DNA of 64,000 nucleotides from Owenia fusiformis (GCA_903813345.2 CAIIXF020000010.1:3155169-3219168), one strand, 5' to 3'; positions 38,331 through 52,200 are shown, counted from the stretch's first letter. Program-made: numbers and translations. Notes: generated by a model not told the origin, from the sequence alone.

Positions 38331-38678
38331 AATCTGGTTGCAGTTGATGAATATATGCAAGTGAGACCCAGTCAGTTGTGAAGTACATAAAGCAGATGAA
38401 CAACAGAGTGATAAACAACTAATGCAGATGGTTGAGAAATATGTAATTCAAATCAACTTGTTTAGATTAAATGATTTTAATGATGTTTAGAAGGTAGAAT
38501 GAAAATACTCACTGCATATGGAGTACTAACTTCTATACAAACTAGAGAGTGCCAACTTATATACTATCTAGCATTCTAGGGAGTACAAACTGATACACTA
38601 TACAGTCTAGGGAGTACTTACATTTGAGAAAACAAAGGCGAGAGACACGACAAGACAAGACTGCTATATGGAAAAATA
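38331..38678 (+). other. 5'UTR exon segment of EGF-TIR gene 3
   Basis: Aligns with 32333-32807 but carries a shorter version of the tandem gggagtactaac-type repeat. The sequence immediately before the ATG (ctgctatatggaaaaata) is identical to gene 2. Confidence 0.5.
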
Positions 38679-41600
38679 ATGGCTCAACAGATTTTGACTA
38701 AAATAATTTTACTACTCACAACATGCACAACTCTATTCTTAGCGCAGTCAAATGACCAGCTAGAGCTACTAAGAAACACAAAAATATCACGATTAAGAAG
38801 AGGCTCGACTGCTTGCAAACCAAATCCTTGCTTCCTTCCCCCCGTTTGTGAGAATCTCTCGATATGCCGCTCTAATGCTCTTTGCATGAAAGAGTGTATT
38901 TGTGCCCCAGGCTGGAGTGGTCCTAGATGTACAAAAGCAATATCTACACAAGCTCAATCTTCTGTTACAACTTCTCAGGCCGAGGACTCTCCTTGCAAAT
39001 CTAATCCATGCAATGGGACACAATGTCAGAATTATGGACAGTGCAGGGTTAATTCAACCAACTGTACAGCAATTTGTGATTGCCTTAGAGGGTTCACAGG
39101 TCTACGCTGTGAGACACCAATGTGTGATCCTGCATGTGTAAATGGCAAGTGTATGCCTGGTTTAATAATGCCATATTGCGAATGTAACAAAGGCTGGGGT
39201 GGTAAAGCCTGCAACAACAAACAAAATGAAAGAGAGTGTACCCTCTCCTGTGAAAATGGGGGACGTTGTAAGTTTATCAACATAACTGTTGATGATTCAG
39301 TGATACCTTATAACAATCGAGATACAACCAATATGCAATGTGAGTGTCTCAATGCCTCATATGTAGGAGATCTGTGTGAAGATTTTTGCAATATCACATG
39401 TGGACCAAATGGACACTGTGAAGTGTTGGATGGTGTACCAAGATGCATTTGCAAGACAAACTGGAGTGGCAAATTTTGCACAAAATACAAGAAGAAAACA
39501 TATCCTGACACTAGTAAGTCTGTAATAGAAATAATAAATTATGGGGTTATTTGTCTCAAACAAAGACACAACAAATACATCTAAAAGTATGATATTCTGT
39601 TCATATCTATGTTTTAATGTTTCCTTGTGGCTTTGGAATGGATTGAACTTGACAGTCTTAGAAAATCACATTAATAGCAGTGTTATGCCAAAATTTATAA
39701 AAATGCAAATTAAATTGCTTTTCAGCAGCTCAAAACAGTGTACAATTAAATGAATTTCATCATTTCAATCTAGATTCAGTAAAGCGATTTAGCTTACAAC
39801 CAATATTGTTTAACCAACCTTTGAAATCTACTAATTTTGAAGACTACTACTAATATTGTTTAACCAGCTTTTTAAGTCTACTAATTTTGAAGACTTCTAC
39901 TGTTTATGATCTAACATAGGATCAGTAAATTGACCTAACTTACAACCAATATTATTAAACTCGATTTTGAAGACTTCTAATTTTCCTGAATTTAACAAAG
40001 GGTCAGTTAAACAGGCAATGCGCCTATTTTTGAAGGAAAAAGGACAAAATATTATTTGAGACATGTCACTCACACAGTCAATCAAATATGATAAAAACTT
40101 TTATTTGGGATAATACTGATGTGAAAAAAAATTACTTGCATAGAAAAACAGCATTTGAAGTTCAGAGATTGAAAAAAGTGAATTACCACTTTTCACAAAG
40201 TGTATATTTTAAATAACTCTTGGATTAAAAGATGGCGTATGCTTGAAAATCCTATCAAAAATGAATGGATAATTAATGCAAACAACAATGCCATCTTTCT
40301 ATCGCATTGCTAAAAACTTGACATATAAAAATTGATAGATCAAAAATATTTTTTCATGATCTAGTGTCAATTCTGATGTGGTCTGTTTGAGCTGTTTTTG
40401 GTGTCAAATGAAAGATCAGGTACTTATTTATCCATTGGAAATACTATAAAGATTTAAAGTGAGACTTCATTTACGCACCTTATCCCTTTATGTGGCTTAC
40501 TAATATTGTTCAACCAATTTTTTAAGTCTACTAATTTTGAAGACTTCTTATTTCAAATTTTAACGTAGGGGTGTAAAGTGACTTGGAATATGGCTAATAT
40601 CAATACAACAATTCTTGAAGTCGACTTCTATTGAAAACCTTTTTATAAATTGACTAGTGCTCCATTTATTACAACCAGCGAAAGGCCAGTATCCTAATAT
40701 CACTTCAACCCATCTAATGGCCGTTATAAGTAAAATATATGTCAGTATATATCAGAATGGTATTTGCACTCATACAACAACACTTATACCAGAATAGCAA
40801 TACCCCTTATAGTATAATCTTTGTTATTCAGCTTCTCAGTGGTACTGGTATGTTGTGGGTACAGCTATAGGCCTAGCAGTGGTTCTACTGATCCTACTAT
40901 TTGTAATCCCATATGTCATGTGGCAGAAACGTGCCATAATCATCATGAAGATACGCCACTACTTCAAGGGTTATGAAGATGATGGTGAGTATAATCCAAA
41001 CTGATATGAATACACTTACTCCTGTTCATGTTTGTGTTGAAATGGTTGTCATGGTATTTTGTTGGATTTATTGCAGCTCAGTAATGCCAATGCCCACAGA
41101 AGCCCATCAGGTGGATACCACCCCATGTCATTCACCTACCTAGTCTCCCCTTTGATCTAGGTATGACCCCACACATCTTCCAAGATATCATTTTTGTTAG
41201 TCCATCATATTTTCCCATAATCCTCATTCGATCTCTTTACATTCCATGAATTCCCTCTATTGTATTGGCCTATTCCCCAGCACTTTTATATTTCCATGTT
41301 TCAACCATTGATACAAAATGTTCCAGTTGAATAACTCTCTTTTCAGCAACATTGATGTTGGCATCTATCAATCAGCAAAACTGGCTAATATACAGGCTAT
41401 ACAAATATATACTACTTATTTGCAATAATTGTTTAACAATTTTGAATTTCATCATTCACATGCTGATAACATCCTTTCAGATGGCAAGGAATATGATGCC
41501 TTCATTTCATACAGATCCACACAGCGTGACCAAAACTTTGTTGTTAACAAAATGTTCTATACTCTAGAAAACATTATGGGATTTAAAACATGTGTGCATT

Positions 41601-42043
41601 TCCGTGATTTCATCCCAGGGACAGCAATTGCAGACAACATTGTGAATGCCATTCAAACAAGCCGTCGAACAATTCTAATATTGTCCCCCGATTATATCAA
41701 AGGAGAATGGACACGTTTGGAGTACCAACTCGCACAACAAGAAATGCTCAAGCTTAGAAATCGCATAATTCCAGTAATGCTTGAGGACATATTGGATGAG
41801 AAAATTGATGAGAATCTCAGATACATCATAGAATCTGTCACTTATATAAAATATCCTCTGAGAGAAGAGGGCACAAAGGCTGAGGAAGATTTCTGGGAGA
41901 GAATAAGGCTTGCAATGCCTAAAAAGAGGTCACATAAGAACAAGAGCTCAGATTTGGTGAATAATAGTATTGTAAACCCCAACTATGATGATAATGTAGC
42001 AGCTAAAGCATCCACTCCAATGCAAGTCATGTCTCAGTTGTGA
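38679..42043 (+). CDS. EGF-TIR transmembrane receptor, gene 3
   Basis: Exons 38679-39513, 40832-40984 and 41481-42043 give 516 residues. Signal peptide, R-L-R-R site, five EGF-like modules, membrane helix and TIR domain follow the gene 2 plan. The ectodomain differs from gene 2 at only a few positions, mainly in the signal/propeptide. The TIR core retains all boxes and is almost identical to gene 1, but the tail has diverged. Residues after the box 3 F-W are changed, the N-P-N-Y motif is kept, and the S-E-Y-D-T-P segment is deleted, so the protein ends A-S-T-P-M-Q-V-M-S-Q-L. The 3' flank is also unrelated to that of genes 1 and 2, which marks this as the outer copy of the array. Intron 1 carries a 0.48-kb insertion. 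Confidence 0.87.
40011..40491. mobile_element. ~481-bp insertion in EGF-TIR gene 3 intron 1
   Basis: Gene 2 reads ggtcagttaagtggcttac without interruption (about 34131-34148). In gene 3 the same flanks are separated by this segment. No inverted ends or target duplication were recognised and there is no ORF, so the type is unknown. The boundary is defined only by comparison of the two paralogues. Confidence 0.65.
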
Positions 42044-43237
42044 ACATAACTTGCATAAATTATATTGAGCAACATTTTTCCATATGATTCATATAAAACT
42101 GACATTTATTTTTGAAATCCAAAATGCTTGTGAGCCTGTGGCACCTAATTATGGATAATGTCTTGCTAAAATTGTCAGAATATTTATAAGACATTTAAGA
42201 AAAATTGCCATATTCACTTTGGATGGTTCAATTAACAAATTAGGCTAACAGAAATGCTGTATTTGTCAGAGAACTTGTCTATATGGTAGCACTAAAATGC
42301 ATGGACTCACCAACTACCTGAAAGTTTCTTATGTAGCACACAAAAATAATCATATTTGTTTGAAAATAAAATAGCTTTTATTGAATCTTTAAAGATGACA
42401 TGAAGTCATTCAATTAGTTTACTTCCACAATTAATGTTGTTTGTTTTGTTTGTTATTGGAATGTTTGTTGTCATGGAAATTGCTTTCTGGAGTACAAAAT
42501 ATAGAACCATTATTGTCATAGCTATATAAGGTCTGCCAACACACCATTGTATCTGATACACTATAGTATGAGAGATATAATATTGATCATGACATATTTA
42601 CGGGATGGCCTCCACAAATTGGAACACTCCAATTCATTTGTAACTTTTTCACTTCAACTGAAAAATGTTCTGTTATTTTGTCCCCACCTATACTATGTAT
42701 TTGTAGACTTGGTCAAAAATGTATCGTTAAAATGGTATAAGTGCATTCACACACTATGATGTATCTAAACAATGGCACCCTCTACCAAACTCATATAAAT
42801 GTACATTGTTTAATTTTACATTATACTTATATATTTCTCCAGGTTCTATATTTGTACATAAAGCTTCTTGGAAAATAGACTCTGTCGAGGTATGACATAC
42901 ATGTTTTATCCACATGCATTTGTAAATAAATAGATAAATAAATGAATAAAAGAATATCCATTATTTGATCTCAATTCCAGTCTGGTCCTGTATAGTACTG
43001 TTATATAACGCTGCATTATGATATATCATGGCATATTCTTCACATAGTCATGCCATGTGCACTGCATACTTCCGTCAACATTTTGCAACTTTCCTCCACT
43101 GGGGAAAAGATAGTACTTATGTCTATTACCATAATGAACCTGATTTCTTCAGGTAAACTTCTTATTTCCAATTTCATCAAATTGAACAAATTAGAAGGAG
43201 GGAGAAAGTTGCATTTTGGTTGTTATCGCTCTTCCAT
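42044..43237. other. Spacer between EGF-TIR gene 3 and the PHM gene
   Basis: The convergent genes end here: gene 3 on plus, PHM on minus. AT-rich, probably both 3'UTRs. A run of taaataaa-type sequence lies near 42925-42950. No exon or RNA gene is seen. Confidence 0.45.
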
Positions 43238-46200
43238 TTAATATTCCTCCTCCCACTCTTCATGGACTTTCTTAAAGCCTGGACCTTCCTCAACGTATCC
43301 TTGGTAACCTGGCCCCTCATATTCGCGGAACTCTGGAGCATCATAGCCACCTTGCCCAACTGTACCTATCTCTTCAAGGAGCTGTAGGAAACGGTCTTCC
43401 ATGTCCTCACGCAGTCTATCAACGTCATTCTGGGTCTGTTGTACCATCTTACGTGTGGCATGGAACACCTACAAGAAATAATGTAATCTATTTTGAATGT
43501 ACATCTTTGAACTTGACGGTATTAGCATGTGTACAGAAACCCCTGTGAGAGATTAACATGAGTAAACAAAGAAATATAAGACAGTAAAACGTTTGAGTGG
43601 AACATCTCTGAATTAGATCTCTGTTTTTGGAAGGGGTAAATTGAAATATTTCTGAAAGTGAAACAGCTCCATTAGTGGTGGAACACTTTACTTTAATAAA
43701 CAAGGCATTGACAGAGAAATGCATTAGAGGGATATTGAATCTGCCATACCTCATTATTATTAGGGTCAGTGCTGATGTTTTTGGGAAGATTTTCCAAGTT
43801 CATGAATCCTTGGTCAAAATCCTCAAAACTCCAAGATGGTGGTCCCATGCTCCAGCAGGAGTCCTCTTGTGGCAAAGTTTTTCCATCAACGTAATACATC
43901 ATGTAAAAGTTGCACATTTCATCCTTTTGAGTTGACCTATAAACAAGACCAGGTTAATAATCATTTTCTATATATTATTTCTTTCTATATACTGAAGAAC
44001 ATGCATATCGAAACACCTCTCTAATCTGAACACCTCTCAATGTGAAGGATTTTTTCGGCCCCATACACAATGCAAAAATCTGCCATAAACTTTCATTTAA
44101 AAGAACTCATATTGAGAATAACAGTTAATTTGAATATTTTTGGTTGACATTGTTGAAAAATATATAAAATTCTTTTTTTACTTGAATACTTCATACAAAA
44201 TATTTTTTTAGAAAATAGACATTACATTAAGGATTCTCAAATTGAGACAAGTTTTGGAAAAATCGCTTTCTTTCTTTGTTTCTGTACATACCCAATTTGG
44301 ACATCATGGTCCAGATCATTCTTCATGGTACACCTAGCAGCTAAGATATCCCCTGGTAAGATCCTGATTCCAGGCCTTGTAACATTGTAGAACATCTGCA
44401 AAGGTGACATCTATATTTAATGTGAAGAGTTTATAAATAGTGAAAATGTGGAAAATTACATGCATAGATGCATGTGCCAACGGGACAGTCAGGACTGATT
44501 TGAGTCCAGAAAAGAACTGGGTCATTACAGAAGACATACATACCTAGCTACCTACAAATTAAATGCATCATTTTATTTTCAAAAAACATTATATGAATAT
44601 ACCTCCACCACATGTTAACATTCCAATATAAACCTAAATTACCACCACCACCATCACATTTTAACAACTTTGCTGTTCAATGATGCGATACCCAATCATA
44701 CTCAAAAAATATCCCCACTTCACTAAAACAAACCTTAAATACCCCCGCCTCACTGACACAACCCTAAAATACCTTGAATACCCCACCTCACTCAAACTGC
44801 TCTAAATACTTCATCCCAGTCAAACAACCTTAAAGTACCTTCACCACATTTTAACAACCCTAAAATACCTTCACCACACACAAACAACCATATAATGCCT
44901 AAACAACCCCAAAGCAATGAATTAATATTCACCTGGCCACTCAATGCAACTACCTCAAACATATTTTTTCTGAAATAAAAATCAAGTTTGAAGCAGTAGC
45001 TTCGATACTCATCACTACATCTTACACAGAAATCTGAACCATCTAACATGTAAATAAAAAACAGCTGATATGTACATGTTCTCATATACCCATTGATTAT
45101 GTTTCCATTTCAATTGGTAAATACTTTGAATTTACTTTAAGAGATTGTGAGACCAATGTTAATGCCTTCACTTGTCAGTATTTCCCTACTTAAGTATAAA
45201 TAAATCAGGTTTTTACCTGTGGCTTTTGAGGACTCTGACGACCAATCTCTGTCCATTCTCCATCACGAACTCTGTATCCCGACACAACTTGACCTGGAAG
45301 TACATAGAAGGTTACAACATTTATTGATGGGGTGAACAGAATGAGCAATCTTAGCTACATTAAGAACTTTTAAATTAATTGTCTGTTCATGAGGGGGGTA
45401 CTTACTCCTCTCAAAACCTTCCTAGTCACCTTTTGCTTATTTGAGATTATAGAGTTTTTTTGATTTTGATATTTATTTTTGTCATGTATTGGGTCAAATA
45501 AAAAGTTAGATAAGGTCATGTCACTAGGCTATTTCTCCCCCCCCAAAAAAAATTCTGCTGACCAGAATATTCTAAGATATATAAATTCATTGTTGTATCA
45601 CCAAACTCATGGAAAATGTTCATGGCTAATAAGGAATTGTGAGGTCCGATTCAGAATTCTCCCATGTTTCAAATTAACAATGTTAATACTAACTAAAACG
45701 ACTTGCTTGATTACCTATAGCTTAGTAGTAGTATTTTTATGTTTATCTCTCATTAAGAAACAGTAAAAGTGAAACTTTAACAGCTCTCAGGTAAACACCT
45801 GAGTTGTATTTCCAATAGTTTCTGGTGCTATATGGCACCAAAGAACTCACAGTTGAATACTGGTACTGTGGTACACCTTATCAACTGATTAATCAATGTT
45901 TAAAACCAGATCTATGTGGTACAACAATCATAAATAAAAAGATAAAAAATGACCTATTGTGGGAATATTACATCATGTTGATTTCAACAACAATGTCCTA
46001 ACCATAATAAAGAACATATAGTTGTTTAAACTGTAACTGAACATCAAAATGGCGAAGATTTTTGAATTGCTTATTCTGACTGCCTTATGTTTTTCTGTTG
46101 TGATCTATGCTGATGACAAAGATATTGTTAAAGATATAAGTGAGATAGAGCAGAAGAAAGAAACGAAAATGCAATTGACTTTGATGGACAAACATATGTT

Positions 46201-49200
46201 ACACAAACTTGATGGATTGGTGAAAAAGGTTAGTGATCTAATGAATGAAAATTATGAAATGACATACTACATTGATGAAATGAAACACCATAATGATGAA
46301 ATGAAACACCATAATGATGAAATGAAACACCATAATGATGAAATGAAACACCACATTGATGAAATAAAACGAGATAACAATGTAATGAAACAGAACTATG
46401 AAACCAAGATCGAGAATTTGAAAATGGAAATCAATGACTCAAAGCTATTGAATAATGCAGTGACTGAACCGCCATTTACTGTTTATGTTAGATGGGGACG
46501 TAACTTGTGCCCTGCAGGGGCTAATGAGGTCTACAGAGGTTATACTGGAGGGTCACATTACACTGATCAAGGAGGAGCCTCAAACTACCAGTGTCTCCCT
46601 ACGAGACCACAATATGGCAGGTACACATCTGGTTTCGCAGAATGGTCAGCAACTATGTATGGTGCAGAGTATGAAGTTATACCTCCGGGTCAAAGAAATC
46701 CATTCCTTGGAACAAATGCTCCAAATCTGAATGACCCAAATTCCCTACATGACCAAAATGCACCCTGTATAGTTTGCAGTGTTCCAAGACAACAAATATT
46801 GATGATTCCTGCATGGCGAACATGTCCCCGGGGTTGGAACTTGGAATACCAGGGCTATTTGATGGCACAGCATCGGGCCCATGCAGGGAAAACACAATTC
46901 ATATGTATGGATGAAGCCCCAGAAGCTATGATTGCAGGAGGAAATAATGATAATGGAGCATTGCTTTATGCAGTAGAAGGTGTATGTGGGTCACTACCTT
47001 GCCCATACTATATAAATGGGGCAGAGCTAACATGTGCAGTTTGCTCAAAATAAATGCAACTTTGCAATTTGGTATAATATATTTCTTATGAAATGTCATG
47101 ATACAATAAAAAGTAATTTTGCCTGAAATAAAGAATCTTGTATTGGTTAACTTGCCTTCATACAGTGAGGGAGCATATAACTTAAATCCTGTAAAATGCT
47201 TTTATTACATCTTGATTGGTCAGGGGTAGAGCATCAGACTCTGAACTGGAAGGTCCTGGGTTCAATTCCCGCATGGGGCATTCAATTTAGCACACATTCC
47301 ATTTCATGTCTGTATTTTAATTGTTATACTTCAGCTTCCTGGAGCTGCCCTACAGTTGGTTGGCAATGGGTGTTGTTTTTCAGGGAGGATGTTATAGTGA
47401 TCTTACTACAGCTCAGCTGTGTTGACTTAAGTCTTGTTGGCACAGGGTAAGAGCATCGGACTCTGAACCGAGGGGTCCTTGGTTCGATTCCCGCATGGGG
47501 CATTCAATTTTACACACATTCCCTTCAGACTGTATCTGTATTGTTGAACTATGCTCAGCAGTTCACCATTCCCCCGAAGCAACCTCGCATTGTACCAATA
47601 CTCTTTTTTCAATTTTTTTTCGTGGAAAATCAGATTTCCTTAGATCAGATACATATGTGTCTGCCTAATATTACGAAATCAAAGTCCGATGTCTTCTCAA
47701 CATTAAGATTTCTCTGTATTTAATTTCAAATCCTTGGTTTTACACGATACGCTTAGGATGTCTTGGGAAAAGCATTGTAGAGTTAAAACATTTTATAAAT
47801 GTAATGTAAATCCATATTTTCTCATTGTAAATTACCATTAAGTTAGAGTCATCAATCGTGAGCATCATGTTGAATTAGCATCATTGTGAATTTAAGCTAG
47901 AATCATCCTTAGTGAAGCAGTTTTCTTTAAAATTCTCCAATACTTTGGGTGTTTGAGCTTTTGTTTGTATATGTTTACAATTGTAACTTTATTAGTTTGC
48001 ATGGCAAAACATTTGTAATCCAAATTCAACTTGGTTTAACTGAAATTGGAGGTTTATCGAAAATGAAATAATTTTGTCTACCATTATGGATGATACTTAC
48101 TGTTAGAACAATAGAACAGTGAGACAGTAAAAGTGAAATTTCATCTCTTTTGCAATGCCAACACAATAAGTCAAAAGCTATCAGAAACTCTAAAGAAGAA
48201 GTCAGCTCAGTGCAAAACACAAAACCCACCCAAGTAGCATATCAATTTGTTAAATCAATATTTACAACCAGATCTATGTGGTACAACAATCATAAATAAA
48301 AGATATGAAATGACTAATTGTGTGAATATTACATCATGTTGATTTCAACAAAATTGTTGTAAACCCTTAAGAACATTCAGTTGTTTAAACTGCAACTTAG
48401 CATCAAAATCATGGCAAAGATATTTGCTTTGCTTATTCTGACAGCCTTATATTTTTCTGTTGTGATCTGTGCTGATGACAAAGATATTGTTAAAGATATA
48501 AGTGAGATAGAGCAGAAGAAAGAATCGAAAATGCAATTGATGGACAAACATATGCTACACAAACTTGATGGATTGGTGAAAAAGGTTAGTGATCTAATGA
48601 ATGAAAATTATGAAATGAAATACTACATTGATGAAATGAAACACCATAATGATGAAATGAAACACCACATTGATGAAATGAAACACCACATTGATGAAAT
48701 AAAACGAGATAACAATGTAATGAAACAGAACTATGACACCAAGATCGAGAGTTTGAAAATGGAAATCAATAACTCAAAGCTATTGAATAATGCAGTGACT
48801 GAACCGCCATTTACTGTTTATGTTAGATGGGGACGTAACTTGTGCCCTGCAGGGGCTAATGAAGTCTACAGAGGTTATACTGGAGGGTCACATTACACTG
48901 ATCAAGGAGGAGCCTCAAACTACGAGTGTCTACCCACGAGACCACAATATGGCAGATACACGTCTGGTATTGGAACATACTCAGCGACTATGTATGGTGC
49001 AGAGTATGAAGTTTGAATTAGCATCATTGTGAATTTAAGCTAGAATCATCCTTAGTGAAGCAGTTTTCTTTAAAATTCTCCAATACTTTGGGTGTTTGAG
49101 CTTTTGTTTTTATATGTTTACAATTGTAACTTTATTAGTTTGCATGGCAAAACATTTGTAATCCAAATTCAACTTGGTTTAACTGAAATTGGAGGTTTAT

Positions 49201-52200
49201 CGAAAATGAAATAATTTTGTCTACCATTATGGATGATACTTACTGTTAGAACAATAGAACAGTGAGACAGTAAAAGTGAAATTTCATCTCTTTTGCAATG
49301 CCAACACAATAAGTCAAAAGCTATCAGAAACTCTAAAGAAGAAGTCAGCTCAGTGCAAAACACAAAACCCACCCAAGTAGCATATCAATTTGTTAAATCA
49401 ATATTTACAACCAGATCTATGTGGTACAACAATCATAAATAAAAGATATGAAATGACTAATTGTGTGAATATTACATCATGTTGATTTCAACAAAATTGT
49501 TGTAAACCCTTAAGAACATTCAGTTGTTTAAACTGCAACTTAGCATCAAAATCATGGCAAAGATATTTGCTTTGCTTATTCTGACAGCCTTATATTTTTC
49601 TGTTGTGATCTGTGCTGATGACAAAGATATTGTTAAAGATATAAGTGAGATAGAGCAGAAGAAAGAATCGAAAATGCAACTGATGGACAAACATATGCTA
49701 CACAAACTTGATGGATTGGTGAAAAAGGTTAGTGATCTAATGAATGAAAATTATGAAATGAAATACTACATTGATGAAATGAAACACCATAATGATGAAA
49801 TGAAACACCACATTGATGAAATGAAACACCACATTGATGAAATAAAACGAGATAACAATGTAATGAAACAGAACTATGACACCAAGATCGAGAGTTTGAA
49901 AATGGAAATCAATAACTCAAAGCTATTGAATAATGCAGTGACTGAACCGCCATTTACTGTTTATGTTAGATGGGGACGTAACTTGTGCCCTGCAGGGGCT
50001 AATGAAGTCTACAGAGGTTATACTGGAGGGTCACATTACACTGATCAAGGAGGAGCCTCAAACTACGAGTGTCTACCCACGAGACCACAATATGGCAGAT
50101 ACACGTCTGGTATTGGAACATACTCAGCGACTATGTATGGTGCAGAGTATGAAGTTTGAATTAGCATCATTGTGAATTTAAGCTAGAATCATCCTTAGTG
50201 AAGCAGTTTTCTTTAAAATTCTCCAATACTTTGGGTGTTTGAGCTTTTGTTTTTATATGTTTACAATTGTAACTTTATTAGTTTGCATGGCAAAACATTT
50301 GTAATCCAAATTCAACTTGGTTTAACTGAAATTGGAGGTTTATCGAAAATGAAATAATTTTGTCTACCATTATGGATGATACTTACTGTTAGAACAATAG
50401 AACAGTGAGACAGTAAAAGTGAAATTTCATCTCTTTTGCAATGCCAACACAATAAGTCAAAAGCTATCAGAAACTCTAAAGAAGAAGTCAGCTCAGTGCA
50501 AAACACAAAACCCACCCAAGTAGCATATCAATTTGTTAAATCAATATTTACAACCAGATCTATGTGGTACAACAATCATAAATAAAAGATATGAAATGAC
50601 TAATTGTGTGAATATTACATCATGTTGATTTCAACAAAATTGTTGTAAACCCTTAAGAACATTCAGTTGTTTAAACTGCAACTTAGCATCAAAATCATGG
50701 CAAAGATATTTGCTTTGCTTATTCTGACAGCCTTATATTTTTCTGTTGTGATCTGTGCTGATGACAAAGATATTGTTAAAGATATAAGTGAGATAGAGCA
50801 GAAGAAAGAATCGAAAATGCAATTGATGGACAAACATATGCTACACAAACTTGATGGATTGGTGAAAAAGGTTAGTGATCTAATGAATGAAAATTATGAA
50901 ATGAAATACTACATTGATGAAATGAAACACCATAATGATGAAATGAAACACCACATTGATGAAATGAAACACCACATTGATGAAATAAAACGAGATAACA
51001 ATGTAATGAAACAGAACTATGACACCAAGATCGAGAGTTTGAAAATGGAAATCAATAACTCAAAGCTATTGAATAATGCAGTGACTGAACCGCCATTTAC
51101 TGTTTATGTTAGATGGGGACGTAACTTGTGCCCTGCAGGGGCTAATGAAGTCTACAGAGGTTATACTGGAGGGTCACATTACACTGATCAAGGAGGAGCC
51201 TCAAACTACGAGTGTCTACCCACGAGACCACAATATGGCAGATACACGTCTGGTATTGGAACATACTCAGCGACTATGTATGGTGCAGAGTATGAAGTTT
51301 GAATTAGCATCATTGTGAATTTAAGCTAGAATCATCCTTAGTGAAGCAGTTTTCTTTAAAATTCTCCAATACTTTGGGTGTTTGAGCTTTTGTTTTTATA
51401 TGTTTACAATTGTAACTTTATTAGTTTGCATGGCAAAACATTTGTAATCCAAATTCAACTTGGTTTAACTGAAATTGGAGGTTTATCGAAAATGAAATAA
51501 TTTTGTCTACCATTATGGATGATACTTACTGTTAGAACAATAGAACAGTGAGACAGTAAAAGTGAAATTTCATCTCTTTTGCAATGCCAACACAATAAGT
51601 TAAAAGCTATCAGAAACTCTAAAGAAGAAGTCAGCTCAGTGCAAAACACAAAACCCACCCAAGTAGCATATCAATTTGTTAAATCAATATTTACAACCAG
51701 ATCTATGTGGTACAACAATCATAAATAAAAGATATGAAATGACTAATTGTGTGAATATTACATCATGTTGATTTCAACAAAATTGTTGTAAACCCTTAAG
51801 AACATTCAGTTGTTTAAACTGCAACTTAGCATCAAAATCATGGCAAAGATATTTGCTTTGCTTATTCTGACAGCCTTATATTTTTCTGTTGTGATCTGTG
51901 CTGATGACAAAGATATTGTTAAAGATATAAGTGAGATAGAGCAGAAGAAAGAATCGAAAATGCAATTGATGGACAAACATATGCTACACAAACTTGATGG
52001 ATTGGTGAAAAAGGTTAGTGATCTAATGAATGAAAATTATGAAATGAAATACTACATTGATGAAATGAAACACCATAATGATGAAATGAAACACCACATT
52101 GATGAAATGAAACACCACATTGATGAAATAAAACGAGATAACAATGTAATGAAACAGAACTATGACACCAAGATCGAGAGTTTGAAAATGGAAATCAATA

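Noticed and set aside
25320-42043. Toll-like receptors
   Set aside because: No leucine-rich repeats are present; the ectodomain is Cys-rich EGF-like.
47208-47500. Two tRNA-Gln genes
   Set aside because: The CTG-centred loops look tRNA-like, but the 5' acceptor strands do not pair with the 3' ends and both copies share a SINE-like body.
48381-48410. Upstream ATG giving a 10-residue N-terminal extension in the truncated copies and copy B
   Set aside because: Copy A lacks it, and the second ATG starts a standard signal peptide aligned in all copies.
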